64,000 nt of DNA from Melastoma dodecandrum (lineage: Eukaryota > Streptophyta > Magnoliopsida > Myrtales > Melastomataceae), in assembly GCA_029817715.1 (NCBI GenBank), contig JARUPY010000090.1:1426001-1490000 (forward strand), read 5' to 3'. This document shows positions 36,469-45,462 of the stretch, in pieces. Under the pieces are notes generated by a model, which worked only from the letters and a program-made list of their open reading frames with translations, searched no databases and was not told the origin of the DNA. Position 1 is the stretch's first letter, and every line of letters begins with the position of its first letter. The position numbers were made by a program, and so were the translations under genes.

Positions 36469-37206
36469 ACGCTCGCTCCAGAGATCGAAATTGGTTGGGA
36501 GCATGACGATGTCGCGGATCGTCATGCCGCGCGGCCGCGTCAGCATGAGGAGGATGGCGTTCGCTACCTCGCTCGCCTCCAGGAGGCTGCCCGATGCTTT
36601 CGCCTCCGCCAGCTTCTCCGGCGGCCAGTCCGCCAGGAGCGCGCTGATGACTGGCCCCGGCGAAATGGCCCCGACGCGAATGCCGTGCTTGAACACCTGG
36701 CGGCGCGTGGTCTGCACGAAGCAGTTGATCGCCCATTTGGACGAGGCGTACACCGGCTCCCACGGCGTTGGGAAATGCGCGGCCAGCGAGCTCGTGACGA
36801 CGATGTCGCCCGTGCCGCGCGCGATCATGTGCGGCAGCACGTCGTGCACGTTCTTCATCACCACGTTGACGTTGAGGTTCAGCATCCGATCGATCGCCGC
36901 CGTGTCGGCATCGACGAGGTCGCCGCCGACATAAATGCCGGCGTTGGCGTGGAAGATGTCGAGCTGGTTCTCCGCTTCGAGAATCCTCGGAAGCAGGCTT
37001 GCGCAGGCGGCGGGATCGAGCAGGTCGATGACGAGCGGGACGGCGGCGCTGCCGAGCCTGTCGCACTGTTTTCTGAGCGCGGCCTCGTCGCGATCGACCA
37101 TCACCACGCGGGCGCCGGCCGCCAGCATCGCCTCGGTGCTGGCGAGGCCGATGCCCGACGCCGCGCCGGTGACGGCGGCGACCTTGCCGTCCAGGTCCTT
37201 CGTCAT
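35995..37206 (-). CDS. SDR oxidoreductase, ribitol 2-dehydrogenase-like, with an abnormal C-terminal extension
   Basis: Residues 1-242 are a complete classical short-chain dehydrogenase: cofactor motif TGAASGIG near residues 14-21, NAG near residue 90, catalytic Ser in VTSSLA near residue 140 and YASSK near residues 153-157. The HANAGIYVGG and TRPRGMTIRDIVMLPTNFDL segments resemble ribitol 2-dehydrogenases, which end at that point. Codon 243 is TGG (36478-36480), where homologues stop; a single change from TGA or TAG explains it. The frame then runs 160 more codons antisense to the transglutaminase gene, with no domain. The functional part is 36481-37206. The mutation or a sequencing error should be checked. 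Confidence 0.8.
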   Translation of the reverse strand: MTKDLDGKVAAVTGAASGIGLASTEAMLAAGARVVMVDRDEAALRKQCDRLGSAAVPLVIDLLDPAACASLLPRILEAENQLDIFHANAGIYVGGDLVDADTAAIDRMLNLNVNVVMKNVHDVLPHMIARGTGDIVVTSSLAAHFPTPWEPVYASSKWAINCFVQTTRRQVFKHGIRVGAISPGPVISALLADWPPEKLAEAKASGSLLEASEVANAILLMLTRPRGMTIRDIVMLPTNFDLWSERLGRLQPLLQHALVDLVGPHLEHVEEVWAERGGERDVCGIAAARDRDAADARHVVARVEDVPFVVEIDLEPGVVVHRRGVRRHADVAEEAVGVAGRDVHAAAERDGEMREVAADAEPLLVGLEGRAVGARVLVAEGQVLVHEVADRLHAAPAGRHVAE

Positions 37207-37305
37207 GCTCTGCTCCGTGCCCTTCGGTTGAGACGCGCGAGCATAGGCCGCAAGCGCGCTTCGCCTAGCCCGCTTTGGGCCGGATTGCGTTGGCGGCGAG
37301 GGTCT

Positions 37306-38790
37306 CTACAGCGACGGCGACTCGTGCCACGTCCGCCCGTCGCGCTCGATCAGCGCGACCGCCGCCGACGGCCCCCAGACGCCGGCCGAGTACGTCGCCA
37401 TCGGCTGGCTCGAGCGCGACCAGGCGTCGAGGATCGGGTCGGCCCAGGTCCAGGCCGCCTCCACCTCGTCGCGCCGCATGAACAGCTGCTGCGAGCCGCG
37501 GATCACGTCCATCAGCAGGCGCTCGTAGGCGTCGGGGTTGCGGCCCTTGAAGGTCTCGGCGAACGAGAGATTGAGACTCTCCTCGCGGAAGCGCATGCCG
37601 CCCGGTCCCGGGTCCTTGATCATCAGGTAGAGCTTCACGCCCTCGTCCGGCTGCAGGCGGATGACGAGCTGGTTGGCCGAGAGCTGCCCCGACGCCGGCC
37701 CGAACACCGACAGCGGCACCTCGCGGAACTGGATGACGATCTCCGAGAGCCGCGAGGGCAGCCGCTTGCCGGTGCGCAGGTAGAACGGCACGCCCGCCCA
37801 GCGCCACGTCTGCACATGCGCCTTCAGCGCGACGAAGGTCTCGGTCGCGCTTTCGCTCTTGCCCGGCAGCTCCTCCAGATAGCCCGGCACCGCCTTGCCG
37901 TCGACGACGCCGGCCTTGTACTGGCCGCGCACGGTCAGCGCGCGGACGTTGGTATCGTCGATCGGCGCCAGCGCCCGCAGGACCTTAAGCTTCTCGTCGC
38001 GCAGCGCGTCGGCTTCCATCGCCGACGGAGGCTCCATGGCAACGAGGCAGAGCAGCTGGAGCATGTGGTTCTGCAGCATGTCGCGCAGGGCGCCTGCGGT
38101 GTCGTAATAGCCGCCGCGCCCCTCGAGCCCGACGGTCTCCGAGACGGTGATCTGCACATGGTCGACATGCGCCTTGTTCCACACCGGCTCGAACAGCAGG
38201 TTGGCGAAGCGCAGCGCCATCAGGTTCTGCACCGTCTCCTTCCCGAGATAGTGATCGATCCGGTAGATCTGCTGCTCGTCGAGCACCTCGCCGACGGCCG
38301 AGTTGATCGCCTGTGCCGAGCGCAGGTCCTTGCCGAGCGGCTTTTCGAGCACGACGCGGCTCTTCGGCGTCAGCAGGCCGTGCGCGGCGAGCTTGTGGGT
38401 GATCGGATCGAACAGCTCCGGGGCGGTCGCCAGGTAGAAGGCACGCACGCGGTCGAGCCCGTCGGCGATCTTCTGCTTGAGCTCGTCCCAGCCAGCGTTC
38501 GCCATGGCATCGACGCGCACGTAGTGCAGCCGGCCGAGGAAGCGGTCGAGCGCGGCCGGCGTCAGGTCGGCGGCGCGCACGAAGGTGCGAAGCTTCTCCT
38601 CGACCGCGTTGCGGAAGGTGGCGTCGTTGAGGTCCTGCCGCGACAGGCCGACGATGCGGGTCGGGTTCGAGATCTGCCCGTCGAGGTCGCGCATGAACAG
38701 CGACGGAAACAGCTTGCGGTAGGCGAGGTCGCCGGTGCCGCCGAAGACGATCAGGTCGAAGGGATCGACGGCGATGATCCGGCTGGTCAT
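37306..38790 (-). CDS. zwf: Glucose-6-phosphate 1-dehydrogenase
   Basis: A 494-residue NADP-dependent enzyme, first step of the oxidative pentose phosphate and Entner-Doudoroff routes. The N-terminal coenzyme motif is GGTGDLAYRKLFPSL, the active-site block is YRIDHYLGKETVQN near residue 180, and the C-terminal RWAGVPFYLRTGKRL is conserved. The ATG at 38790 is preceded by GGAGG with 7 bases of spacing and is preferred over an upstream ATG at 38838. pgl and edd, which often follow, are not here; the downstream neighbour is the SDR gene. Confidence 0.95.
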   Translation of the reverse strand: MTSRIIAVDPFDLIVFGGTGDLAYRKLFPSLFMRDLDGQISNPTRIVGLSRQDLNDATFRNAVEEKLRTFVRAADLTPAALDRFLGRLHYVRVDAMANAGWDELKQKIADGLDRVRAFYLATAPELFDPITHKLAAHGLLTPKSRVVLEKPLGKDLRSAQAINSAVGEVLDEQQIYRIDHYLGKETVQNLMALRFANLLFEPVWNKAHVDHVQITVSETVGLEGRGGYYDTAGALRDMLQNHMLQLLCLVAMEPPSAMEADALRDEKLKVLRALAPIDDTNVRALTVRGQYKAGVVDGKAVPGYLEELPGKSESATETFVALKAHVQTWRWAGVPFYLRTGKRLPSRLSEIVIQFREVPLSVFGPASGQLSANQLVIRLQPDEGVKLYLMIKDPGPGGMRFREESLNLSFAETFKGRNPDAYERLLMDVIRGSQQLFMRRDEVEAAWTWADPILDAWSRSSQPMATYSAGVWGPSAAVALIERDGRTWHESPSL

Positions 38791-38858
38791 GGGGCTGCCT
38801 CCGTGTGCGTCCAAGTTCATGACGGGCAGCGGATGCAACGGTCAAGCCGTGTGCGCGC

Positions 38859-39797
38859 TCAGCTGACCTCGCGGAAGAGCGGAGCTTGGTGCCGCAGCTC
38901 CGCGAGGATCGGCGTGAGATGCGCCGCCACGGCGCCGACGGTGCGCGCGCCGCTGAAGAAGCGCGGATGCTTGCCCGGCAGCGGCACGATCTCGAGGTCG
39001 CGCGCGAGCGCCGCCCAGACGGTGCCGAGCTGCAGGAGGTGGGTCAGCGGCTGGGCCTGCGTCTCGTAGAGGATCACCCGGCCGTCGTAGGGCGCCGGCA
39101 CGTAGGCGGCCATCGCGTTGAACATCGCGCGGATGAACGCCCGCTGGCCGGCCTGCCACTCCGGCCGGTCGATCAGGCGCGAGACCGTGTCGAGATGAGC
39201 CGTGTCGGCCCCCGTCGCGATCGCCCGGCCCGGCGCGAAGACGAAGCGGTTGACGAGGCGCTGCGAGAGGCCGCGGAACGACCAGTCCGCCGCCTCCTGC
39301 ACGGCGAGCCAGCGCGGCACGTTGCGCGCGAGCGCGAGGAGGTAGCGCGGATCGCGCCGACGCCAGGCGGCCCCGGAATTGGCCGGCGCCCCGTCGAGCG
39401 CGACCAGCAGCGGCACGTCGCGGCCGAGCGCCCGCAGGCGCCGCGCCACCTCGAGCGCGACGATCGCCCCGGACGAGAAGCCGGCGACGACGAGCGGTCC
39501 CGTCGGGTGGACGGCGTCGATCGCGGCGACGTAATGCGCGGCCATCGCCTCGACCGCTTCGGCGTGCTCCGGCCGCATCCGCGCTTTCGTGACCTGCACG
39601 CCGTAGAAGCGCTGCTCGGGTCCGATCGCCGCCGCGAGACGATCGAAGCCGTCGATGTCGCCGGCGACGGAATGGATGCAGAAGAGCGGCGTGCCGCTCG
39701 CCTCCGGCCCGGACAGCGCGAAGATCGGCCCGGCGCGGTTCGAGACCAGGCGGAACAGGCTCGTCGTGTCGTGGCTCTTGAAGGCGGCGTTTTGCAT
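38859..39797 (-). CDS. Thioesterase-type alpha/beta hydrolase
   Basis: A 312-residue protein with the fold of the thioesterase domains that end nonribosomal peptide and polyketide lines: TPLFCIHSVAGDIDGFDRLAAAIGPEQRFYGVQ near residue 40, the nucleophile Ser in VAGFSSGAIVALEVARRL near residue 103, an acidic residue region in LVALDGAP, and a C-terminal His in PGKHPRFF. No NRPS or PKS genes are in the window, so it is an orphan; the substrate is unknown. The ATG at 39797 is preferred over upstream starts because the extension there is unlike homologues. Confidence 0.82.
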   Translation of the reverse strand: MQNAAFKSHDTTSLFRLVSNRAGPIFALSGPEASGTPLFCIHSVAGDIDGFDRLAAAIGPEQRFYGVQVTKARMRPEHAEAVEAMAAHYVAAIDAVHPTGPLVVAGFSSGAIVALEVARRLRALGRDVPLLVALDGAPANSGAAWRRRDPRYLLALARNVPRWLAVQEAADWSFRGLSQRLVNRFVFAPGRAIATGADTAHLDTVSRLIDRPEWQAGQRAFIRAMFNAMAAYVPAPYDGRVILYETQAQPLTHLLQLGTVWAALARDLEIVPLPGKHPRFFSGARTVGAVAAHLTPILAELRHQAPLFREVS

Positions 39798-39903
39798 CGC
39801 TGGGTCCGCGGTTGTCGCGACCCTCGCACGCGGCGCCGTCAGGAGAAATACCAACGGTCGGTTACGATGAATCCGTCGCCGACCTCTCCGCAGAGAGCGC
39901 CCG

Positions 39904-40782
39904 CTACTTCCTGATGAACGTGTAGATGTCGACCGCGAGCTTGGGATCGTCCGGCGTCGTCAGGTCGGTCAGGTATTCCTCGATGTAGGGCGGGTCGATC
40001 TGCAGGCCCTTCTCGTCGAGGTAGGCGACGATGAGATCGTAGGTCGAGTCGATCTCGTCGAACGGCCCGCGATGACGGAACTTCAGGCCGCTGCCGGACG
40101 GCGAGTCGCCGAACCCGATGCCGTCGCCCAGGTCGGTCTTGCCGTCGGGCTTGGCGGCGATCGGGATCGCGGCCTTGTACTTGAAGCCCTTCTCGTCGGT
40201 GTCGACGAAGATGGTGATCGGGTGGCCGACGGGCTTCAGCCCGGCCTTGTCCATGGCCGCCTTCACCTTGGCGAGCGAGGCCTTGATCGACTGGAACGCG
40301 TCCTCGTAGCTCGACTGTCCCGCGACGTAGACGATGGGGCGCGCCGGGACCTGGATCGTCTCCATCGTCGCCGAGCCCGGCGTCGCCGGCGAGCCGTTGG
40401 GCTCGACCTCGTGCGTCTGCGGCGCCCTGTCGGGCACGAGCGGCGCCGCCGGGGTGCCGTTCGGCGCGGCGGAGGGCGTCTTCGGCGCCGCGCCATCGGG
40501 CGTTGCGCTGGGCGTCGTCGGTGACGCGGGTGCGGGCGCCTGCGTCTTGGGCTCGGGCGTCGCGGGGGCAGCGGCCGGCGGCGTGCCGACCTTGTCGGGG
40601 GTCGCCGGCGCGGCCTTTGCGGGCGGGGTGGTGCTCGGCGCCGTTGGCTGGGCGGGAGCGGGCGTGGTCGTCGCGGGGGCCGGCGCCGGGGCGGTCTGCG
40701 CTGTGGCCGTCAACGGCGCCGCTCCGAGCACGGCGGCGACACAGAGCGCGAGCCAACGACTTGAAACCGGCTTGCCTAGCAT
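39904..40782 (-). CDS. Exported protein with Pro/Ala/Thr-rich stalk and GyrI-like domain
   Basis: A 292-residue protein. A signal peptide (residues 1-29, [18 protein letters not shown]) is followed by about 100 residues of Pro, Ala and Thr ([19 protein letters not shown] and similar), then a GyrI-like small-molecule-binding domain from about residue 140: [46 protein letters not shown] and the closing [15 protein letters not shown]. GyrI-like domains normally sit in cytosolic regulators, so an exported copy on a flexible stalk is odd. The ATG is preceded by GAGGGTGAG. Role unknown; a periplasmic ligand binder is a guess. Confidence 0.78.
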   Translation of the reverse strand: MLGKPVSSRWLALCVAAVLGAAPLTATAQTAPAPAPATTTPAPAQPTAPSTTPPAKAAPATPDKVGTPPAAAPATPEPKTQAPAPASPTTPSATPDGAAPKTPSAAPNGTPAAPLVPDRAPQTHEVEPNGSPATPGSATMETIQVPARPIVYVAGQSSYEDAFQSIKASLAKVKAAMDKAGLKPVGHPITIFVDTDEKGFKYKAAIPIAAKPDGKTDLGDGIGFGDSPSGSGLKFRHRGPFDEIDSTYDLIVAYLDEKGLQIDPPYIEEYLTDLTTPDDPKLAVDIYTFIRK

Positions 40783-40929
40783 CTCACCCTCGGGCTGCGC
40801 TGCCACCGCGCCCGCATATACGTCGCGGCAGCCTTCCGCCAGACGTCGGCAGGCGTATGCGCAGGCCGATCGCCGGACCCGCTTCGGCTTCGCTTGACCC
40901 GTCCGCCGAACTGGTGTCGGAAACGGCGC

Positions 40930-41799
40930 ATGAGCGACGCTCTCGCCGACATACCCCTCGTGCGCATGAATGGCGCCGGCAACGCCATCGTCGTCGCCGA
41001 CCTGCGCGGCACGAGCTACGTGCCGACGGCGCAAGAGGCGCGCACGATCGCCGCGGCGCCGGGCCTCGCTTTCGATCAGCTGATGACGATCCACGATCCG
41101 TCCTCCGCCGGCACGGACGCTTTCCTCCGCATCTACAACGTCGACGGCTCGCTCGCCGGCGCCTGCGGCAACGGCACGCGCTGCGTCGCCTGGGTCATGC
41201 TGCGGGGCTCGCCGCGCGATACGCTCAGGCTGGAGACCCAGGCGGGCGAGCTCGAATGCCGCCGGGTCGGCCCCTGGACCTTCTCCGTCGACATGGGACG
41301 GCCGGTCTTCGACTGGGCGCTGATCCCGCTGCGCTCCGGCGCCGACGATCACGAGGCGCTCGACCTCCACATCGACGATCCCGCCGTCGCCGCCTTCGGC
41401 AGGCCTTACGCCCTGAGCATGGGCAACCCGCACGCTGTCTTCTTCGTCGAGGACACGGCCTCGCTCGACCTCGCCCGACTCGGGCCGCCTGTCGAGCACG
41501 CGCCCGTCTTCCCCGAACGCGCCAACGTCTCCTTCGCGCAAATGGTCGACCGCGAGACGATCCGCCTGCGCGTGTGGGAGCGCGGCGCCGGCGCGACGCT
41601 GGCCTGCGGCACCGGCGCCTGTGCCACGCTCGTTGCGGCGGCGGCGACCGGGCGTGCCGCACGCAAGGCGGAGGTGACGCTGCCGGGCGGGATGCTGACC
41701 GTCGAGTGGCGCGCCGACGATCATGTGATCATGACCGGGCCGGTCGCGCTCGAAGGCGAGACGACGCTCGCGCGGGCGTTGCGCGGACAGGCGGCGTGA
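40930..41799 (+). CDS. dapF: Diaminopimelate epimerase
   Basis: A 289-residue cofactor-free racemase that turns LL- into meso-diaminopimelate for peptidoglycan and lysine. The two catalytic Cys are in GACGNGTRC near residue 80 and [12 protein letters not shown] near residue 225; the N-terminus [12 protein letters not shown] is typical. The ATG at 40930 was chosen because it leads directly into the family N-terminus. The stop overlaps the mtaB GTG (GTGA), an arrangement often seen in Rhizobiales. Confidence 0.95.
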   Translation: MSDALADIPLVRMNGAGNAIVVADLRGTSYVPTAQEARTIAAAPGLAFDQLMTIHDPSSAGTDAFLRIYNVDGSLAGACGNGTRCVAWVMLRGSPRDTLRLETQAGELECRRVGPWTFSVDMGRPVFDWALIPLRSGADDHEALDLHIDDPAVAAFGRPYALSMGNPHAVFFVEDTASLDLARLGPPVEHAPVFPERANVSFAQMVDRETIRLRVWERGAGATLACGTGACATLVAAAATGRAARKAEVTLPGGMLTVEWRADDHVIMTGPVALEGETTLARALRGQAA

Positions 41800-43013
41800 C
41801 GGCCGCCGCCCCCGAGGTCGCGAGCTTCGGCTGCCGGCTGAACCTCGTCGAGGGCGAGGCGATCTCGCGCCTGCTGGCGGGGCGCGACGTCGCCGTCGTC
41901 AACACCTGCGGCGTCACCAACGAGGCCGTGCGCCAGGCGCGCCAGACGATCCGCCGCCTGCGCCGCGAGCGACCGGGCCGGGCGATCCTGGTCACCGGCT
42001 GCGCCGCCGAGATGGAGCGCGAGGCGTTCGCCGCGATGCCCGAGATCGACGGGCTGGTGCCGAACGGTCTGAAGACGCGACCGGAAAGCTGGGCGCTTCC
42101 TTCTTCCACTCCCCACAACGACAAGCCGAGCCTGCTCGAGGAGAGCACGGCCTCGACTCGCGCGTTCCTGGCGATCCAGAACGGGTGCGATCATACCTGC
42201 ACCTTTTGCGCGATCCCGCGCGGACGCGGCGCGGCGCGCTCGGCGCCGCTCGATGACGTGGTCGCGCGCGCGCAAAGCCTCGTTGAGCGCGGCTTCGCCG
42301 AGATCGTGCTCACCGGTGTCGATCTCACCTCGTGGGGCGGCGACCTTGCGGATCGGCCCCGGCTCGGCACCTTGGTCCGCGCCATCCTGCGGCAGGTGCC
42401 GGCGCTGCCGCGCCTGCGCCTCTCCTCGATCGACTGCATCGAGGCCGACGCCGACCTTCTCGCCGCCTTCGCCGAGGAGCCGCGGCTGATGCCCTACCTG
42501 CACCTGTCCCTGCAGAGCGGCGACGACCTCGTGCTGAAGCGCATGAAGCGGCGGCATTCGCGCGCCGAGGCCGTGGCGCTGTGCGCCGAGCTGCGGCGGC
42601 TGCGGCCGGACATGGCGTTCGGCGCGGATCTCATCGCCGGCTTTCCGACCGAGACCGAGACGATGGCGGCGGCGACGCGCGCGCTCGTCGAGGCGTGCGG
42701 CCTCGCCTACCTGCACGTCTTCCCCTATTCGCCGCGCCCCGGCACGCCGGCGGCGCGGATGCCGCAGGTCGCGACGGCCGTCGTGCGCGAGCGCGCGGCG
42801 CGGCTGCGCGCAGCCGGCGACGTCGCCCTGCATCGCCATCTCGCGGCGCGCCGCGGCCGCGTGCTGTCCGTGCTCGTCGAGCGCGGCGGTCGCGGACATG
42901 CGCCGGATTTCTCCCCCGTTGCGACGGGCGTCCTGACGCCCGGCCGCATCGTTCCCATGACCGTGACCGGCGACGATGGTCGCCGCCTGCTAGGCACGCC
43001 CCTCCATGCCTGA
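41796..43013 (+). CDS. mtaB: tRNA (t6A37) methylthiotransferase MtaB
   Basis: A 405-residue radical SAM enzyme that adds a methylthio group to t6A37 of tRNAs. The N-terminal UPF0004 domain has three cluster Cys (FGCRLN, NTCGVT, TGCAAE). The radical SAM motif is CDHTCTFC near residue 133, and the tail ends in a short TRAM-like domain. MtaB rather than MiaB or RimO is suggested by FGCRLN in place of YGCQMN and by the dapF neighbour. The GTG start overlaps the dapF stop; the 3' end overlaps purH by 8 bases. Confidence 0.9.
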   Translation: MTAAAPEVASFGCRLNLVEGEAISRLLAGRDVAVVNTCGVTNEAVRQARQTIRRLRRERPGRAILVTGCAAEMEREAFAAMPEIDGLVPNGLKTRPESWALPSSTPHNDKPSLLEESTASTRAFLAIQNGCDHTCTFCAIPRGRGAARSAPLDDVVARAQSLVERGFAEIVLTGVDLTSWGGDLADRPRLGTLVRAILRQVPALPRLRLSSIDCIEADADLLAAFAEEPRLMPYLHLSLQSGDDLVLKRMKRRHSRAEAVALCAELRRLRPDMAFGADLIAGFPTETETMAAATRALVEACGLAYLHVFPYSPRPGTPAARMPQVATAVVRERAARLRAAGDVALHRHLAARRGRVLSVLVERGGRGHAPDFSPVATGVLTPGRIVPMTVTGDDGRRLLGTPLHA

Positions 43014-44601
43014 CGCCTCCAACGAACGGCGCTCCATCGCCCGCGCGCTCCTCTCGGTGTCGGACAAGACCGGCATCGTCGATTTCGCCCGCGCGCTGGC
43101 CGCGCAAGGCGTCGCTCTCGTCTCCACCGGGGGCACCCACAAGGTGCTGGTCGAGGCCGGCCTCGCCGTCGCCGAGGTCGCCGATCTCACCGGCTTTCCC
43201 GAGATGATGGACGGCCGCGTCAAGACCCTGCATCCCAAGGTGCACGGCGGCCTGCTGGCGATCCGCGGCAATCCCGAGCACGAGGCGGCGATGCTCGCGC
43301 ACGACATCCGCGCCATCGACCTGCTCGTCGTGAACCTCTACCCGTTCGAGGCGACGGTGGCGCGCGGCGCCGACTACGAGACCTGCGTCGAGAACATCGA
43401 CATCGGCGGCCCGGCGATGATCCGCGGCGCCGCCAAGAACCATGCCGACGTCGCCGTCGTGGTCGACCCCGACGATTATCCGCAGGTGCTCGCCGCGCTG
43501 GCCGCGGGCGGCACCGACCTCGCGCTGCGCAAGCGCCTCGCGCAGAAGGCCTATGCGCGCACGGCCGTCTACGACGCGGCGATCTCGAACTGGATGGCCG
43601 GCGTCCTCGGCGAGACGGCGCCGAAATACCGGGCCTTCGGCGGCACGCTGATCGAGGCGCTGCGCTACGGCGAGAACCCGCACCAGCAGGCCGCCTTCTA
43701 TGCCGGCGCCGAGGCGCGGCCGGGCGTCGCGACCGCCCGCCAAGTCCAGGGGAAGGCGCTCTCCTACAACAACGTCAACGACACCGACGCGGCGCTCGAG
43801 CTCGTCGCCGAGTTTCCGGCCGCCGAGGGGGCGGCGGTGGCGATCATCAAGCACGCCAACCCCTGCGGCGTGGCGCGCGGCGACAGCCTGCTTGCCGCCT
43901 ATGAACTGGCGCTGCGCTGCGACCCGGTGTCGGCCTTCGGCGGCATCGTGGCGCTGAACGGCCGGCTCGACGCCGCGGCGGCCCGCGAGATCGTCAAGAT
44001 CTTCACCGAGGTCATCGTCGCGCCGGAGGCCGACGAGGAGGCGATCGCCATCGTCGCCGGCAAGCCCAACCTGCGCCTGCTGCTCACCGGCTCGCTGCCG
44101 GACCCGCGCGCGCCGGGGCTGACGATCCGCCCGGTCGGCGGCGGCTTCCTGGTCCAGGGCCGCGACGACGCGATCGTTGGCGACCTCGATCTGCGGGTCG
44201 TCACCAAGCGGGCGCCGAGCGCCGCCGAGCTGGCTGACCTGCGCTTTGCGTTTTCGGTCGCGAAACACGTCAAATCCAACGCCATCGTCTACGCGAAGGG
44301 CGGGGCGACGGTGGGGATCGGGGCGGGGCAGATGAGCCGCATCGACTCGTCCCGCATGGCGGCGATGAAGGCCGGCGAGGCGGCGCAGGCGGCCGGGCTG
44401 CCGCAATCCCTGGCCGAAGGCTCGGTGGTGGCGTCCGACGCCTTCTTTCCGTTCGCCGACGGCCTGCTCGCCGCCGCAAAGGCGGGCGCGACGGCGGTGA
44501 TCCAGCCGGGCGGTTCGATGCGCGACGACCTCGTCATTTCAGCCGCCGACGAGGCGGGGCTGGCGATGGTGATGACCGGGACGCGACATTTTCGGCACTG
44601 A
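43006..44601 (+). CDS. purH: Bifunctional AICAR transformylase / IMP cyclohydrolase PurH
   Basis: A 531-residue enzyme for the last two steps of IMP synthesis. The N-terminal MGS-like cyclohydrolase domain shows [27 protein letters not shown] and [16 protein letters not shown] (residues about 10-75). The transformylase domain has [15 protein letters not shown] near residue 222 and [15 protein letters not shown] near residue 280, with the catalytic Lys-His. The end is the typical [11 protein letters not shown]. It overlaps the end of mtaB by 8 bases. Confidence 0.97.
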   Translation: MPDASNERRSIARALLSVSDKTGIVDFARALAAQGVALVSTGGTHKVLVEAGLAVAEVADLTGFPEMMDGRVKTLHPKVHGGLLAIRGNPEHEAAMLAHDIRAIDLLVVNLYPFEATVARGADYETCVENIDIGGPAMIRGAAKNHADVAVVVDPDDYPQVLAALAAGGTDLALRKRLAQKAYARTAVYDAAISNWMAGVLGETAPKYRAFGGTLIEALRYGENPHQQAAFYAGAEARPGVATARQVQGKALSYNNVNDTDAALELVAEFPAAEGAAVAIIKHANPCGVARGDSLLAAYELALRCDPVSAFGGIVALNGRLDAAAAREIVKIFTEVIVAPEADEEAIAIVAGKPNLRLLLTGSLPDPRAPGLTIRPVGGGFLVQGRDDAIVGDLDLRVVTKRAPSAAELADLRFAFSVAKHVKSNAIVYAKGGATVGIGAGQMSRIDSSRMAAMKAGEAAQAAGLPQSLAEGSVVASDAFFPFADGLLAAAKAGATAVIQPGGSMRDDLVISAADEAGLAMVMTGTRHFRH

Positions 44602-44748
44602 TCGCTGCAATTCGCACGAACTCGTTAACCACAGGCAGATTTCCGGAAGATGCCTGTTGCTGGTCATCTTCTGTTCGGTTTCGATGCCTACATTGAGTCC
44701 CAGGCGCAGACGAAGACCCACCGAAAGCGCCGAGGAGTTGGACATATT

Positions 44749-45036
44749 ATGCTGGTGAGCGAAAAAGACGCCATCGATGGCGCCCGCGTTCTCAAGAAGA
44801 TCGGTAAGATTCAGGCCGCGACCGCCTGGCATGCCGCAGGCTACAATCCCGTCTCGAACAACTGGCGCGAGCGCGTGCTGCAGGAGCTGATCCGCCGCGC
44901 CGAGGACATCGACGCCGACGCGATCATCGGGGTCGACTACTCGGTCGAGCCGGTCGAGGGCCGCGACGAAGGCGGCATCGAGCTGGAGCGCGTGTGCGCC
45001 ACGGGCATCGCCGTCCGCCTCGCGAACGCGGCGTAA
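44749..45036 (+). CDS. Small YbjQ-like conserved protein
   Basis: A 95-residue cytosolic protein. The C-terminal pattern (AEDIDADAIIGVDYSVEPVEG, ending ERVCATGIAVRLA) resembles the YbjQ/UPF0145 fold of putative heavy-metal binders, with one Cys near the end; the match is weak. The start at 44749 has GAGGAG 11 bases upstream; an ATG at 44650 would add 33 residues of different character. It follows purH after 147 bases that include GTTAACCA and is ended by a strong terminator. Confidence 0.6.
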   Translation: MLVSEKDAIDGARVLKKIGKIQAATAWHAAGYNPVSNNWRERVLQELIRRAEDIDADAIIGVDYSVEPVEGRDEGGIELERVCATGIAVRLANAA

Positions 45037-45060
45037 GTCTCGAAAAATCAGAGTTCGGAT

Positions 45061-45096
45061 GCGAAAAGGCCGAGGGCACCAGCCCTCGGCCTTTCG
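45061..45096. terminator. Strong bidirectional terminator
   Basis: AAAGGCCGAGGGC (45065-45077), loop ACCA, GCCCTCGGCCTTT (45082-45094), perfect over 13 pairs and extended by GCGA/TCGC-type flanks. It separates the YbjQ-like gene from the convergent sphingolipid operon. Confidence 0.92.
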
Positions 45097-45120
45097 CATT
45101 TCAAAGCTTGCCTGAGACGC

Positions 45121-45309
45121 TTAGTGCGCCCGGTTCCACCGGCTCAGCGCCATCCGGCCGCACACGAACGCCGCGAGCAGGACGATCCCGGTGATCGCCA
45201 GCGCCGGCAGGCCGCTGTTGCTCTGGCAGGCCGCCGGGAAATGGCCGAGCGCAGCGTCATAGCCGCGGCACAGATGGGCCGCGGTCGTATCGGCGACGAA
45301 ACCCCACAT
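45121..45309 (-). CDS. 62-residue membrane protein downstream of the sphingolipid operon
   Basis: A short protein from the ATG at 45309, which has AGAGGA 7 bases upstream. It has one strong membrane helix (ALAITGIVLLAAFVCGRMAL, residues about 37-56) and a preceding segment with two Cys (HLCRGYDAALGHFPAACQ). No family recognised. It lies 153 bases after the desaturase stop on the same strand and may be co-transcribed with it. Confidence 0.6.
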   Translation of the reverse strand: MWGFVADTTAAHLCRGYDAALGHFPAACQSNSGLPALAITGIVLLAAFVCGRMALSRWNRAH

Positions 45310-45462
45310 GATGATGTCCTCTGGATCGACGCTGGCAGCCGCCCCCGCGGCGCGGCGTCGTGCACAATATGTGGGACGGTCGCCGCTGCGGTGCAGCGTC
45401 AGCCGGCGCATAGCTGCTCCGCGCCGCGAGATCCCCTCGGCGAGGCCAGGCGGGCGTCCCGC

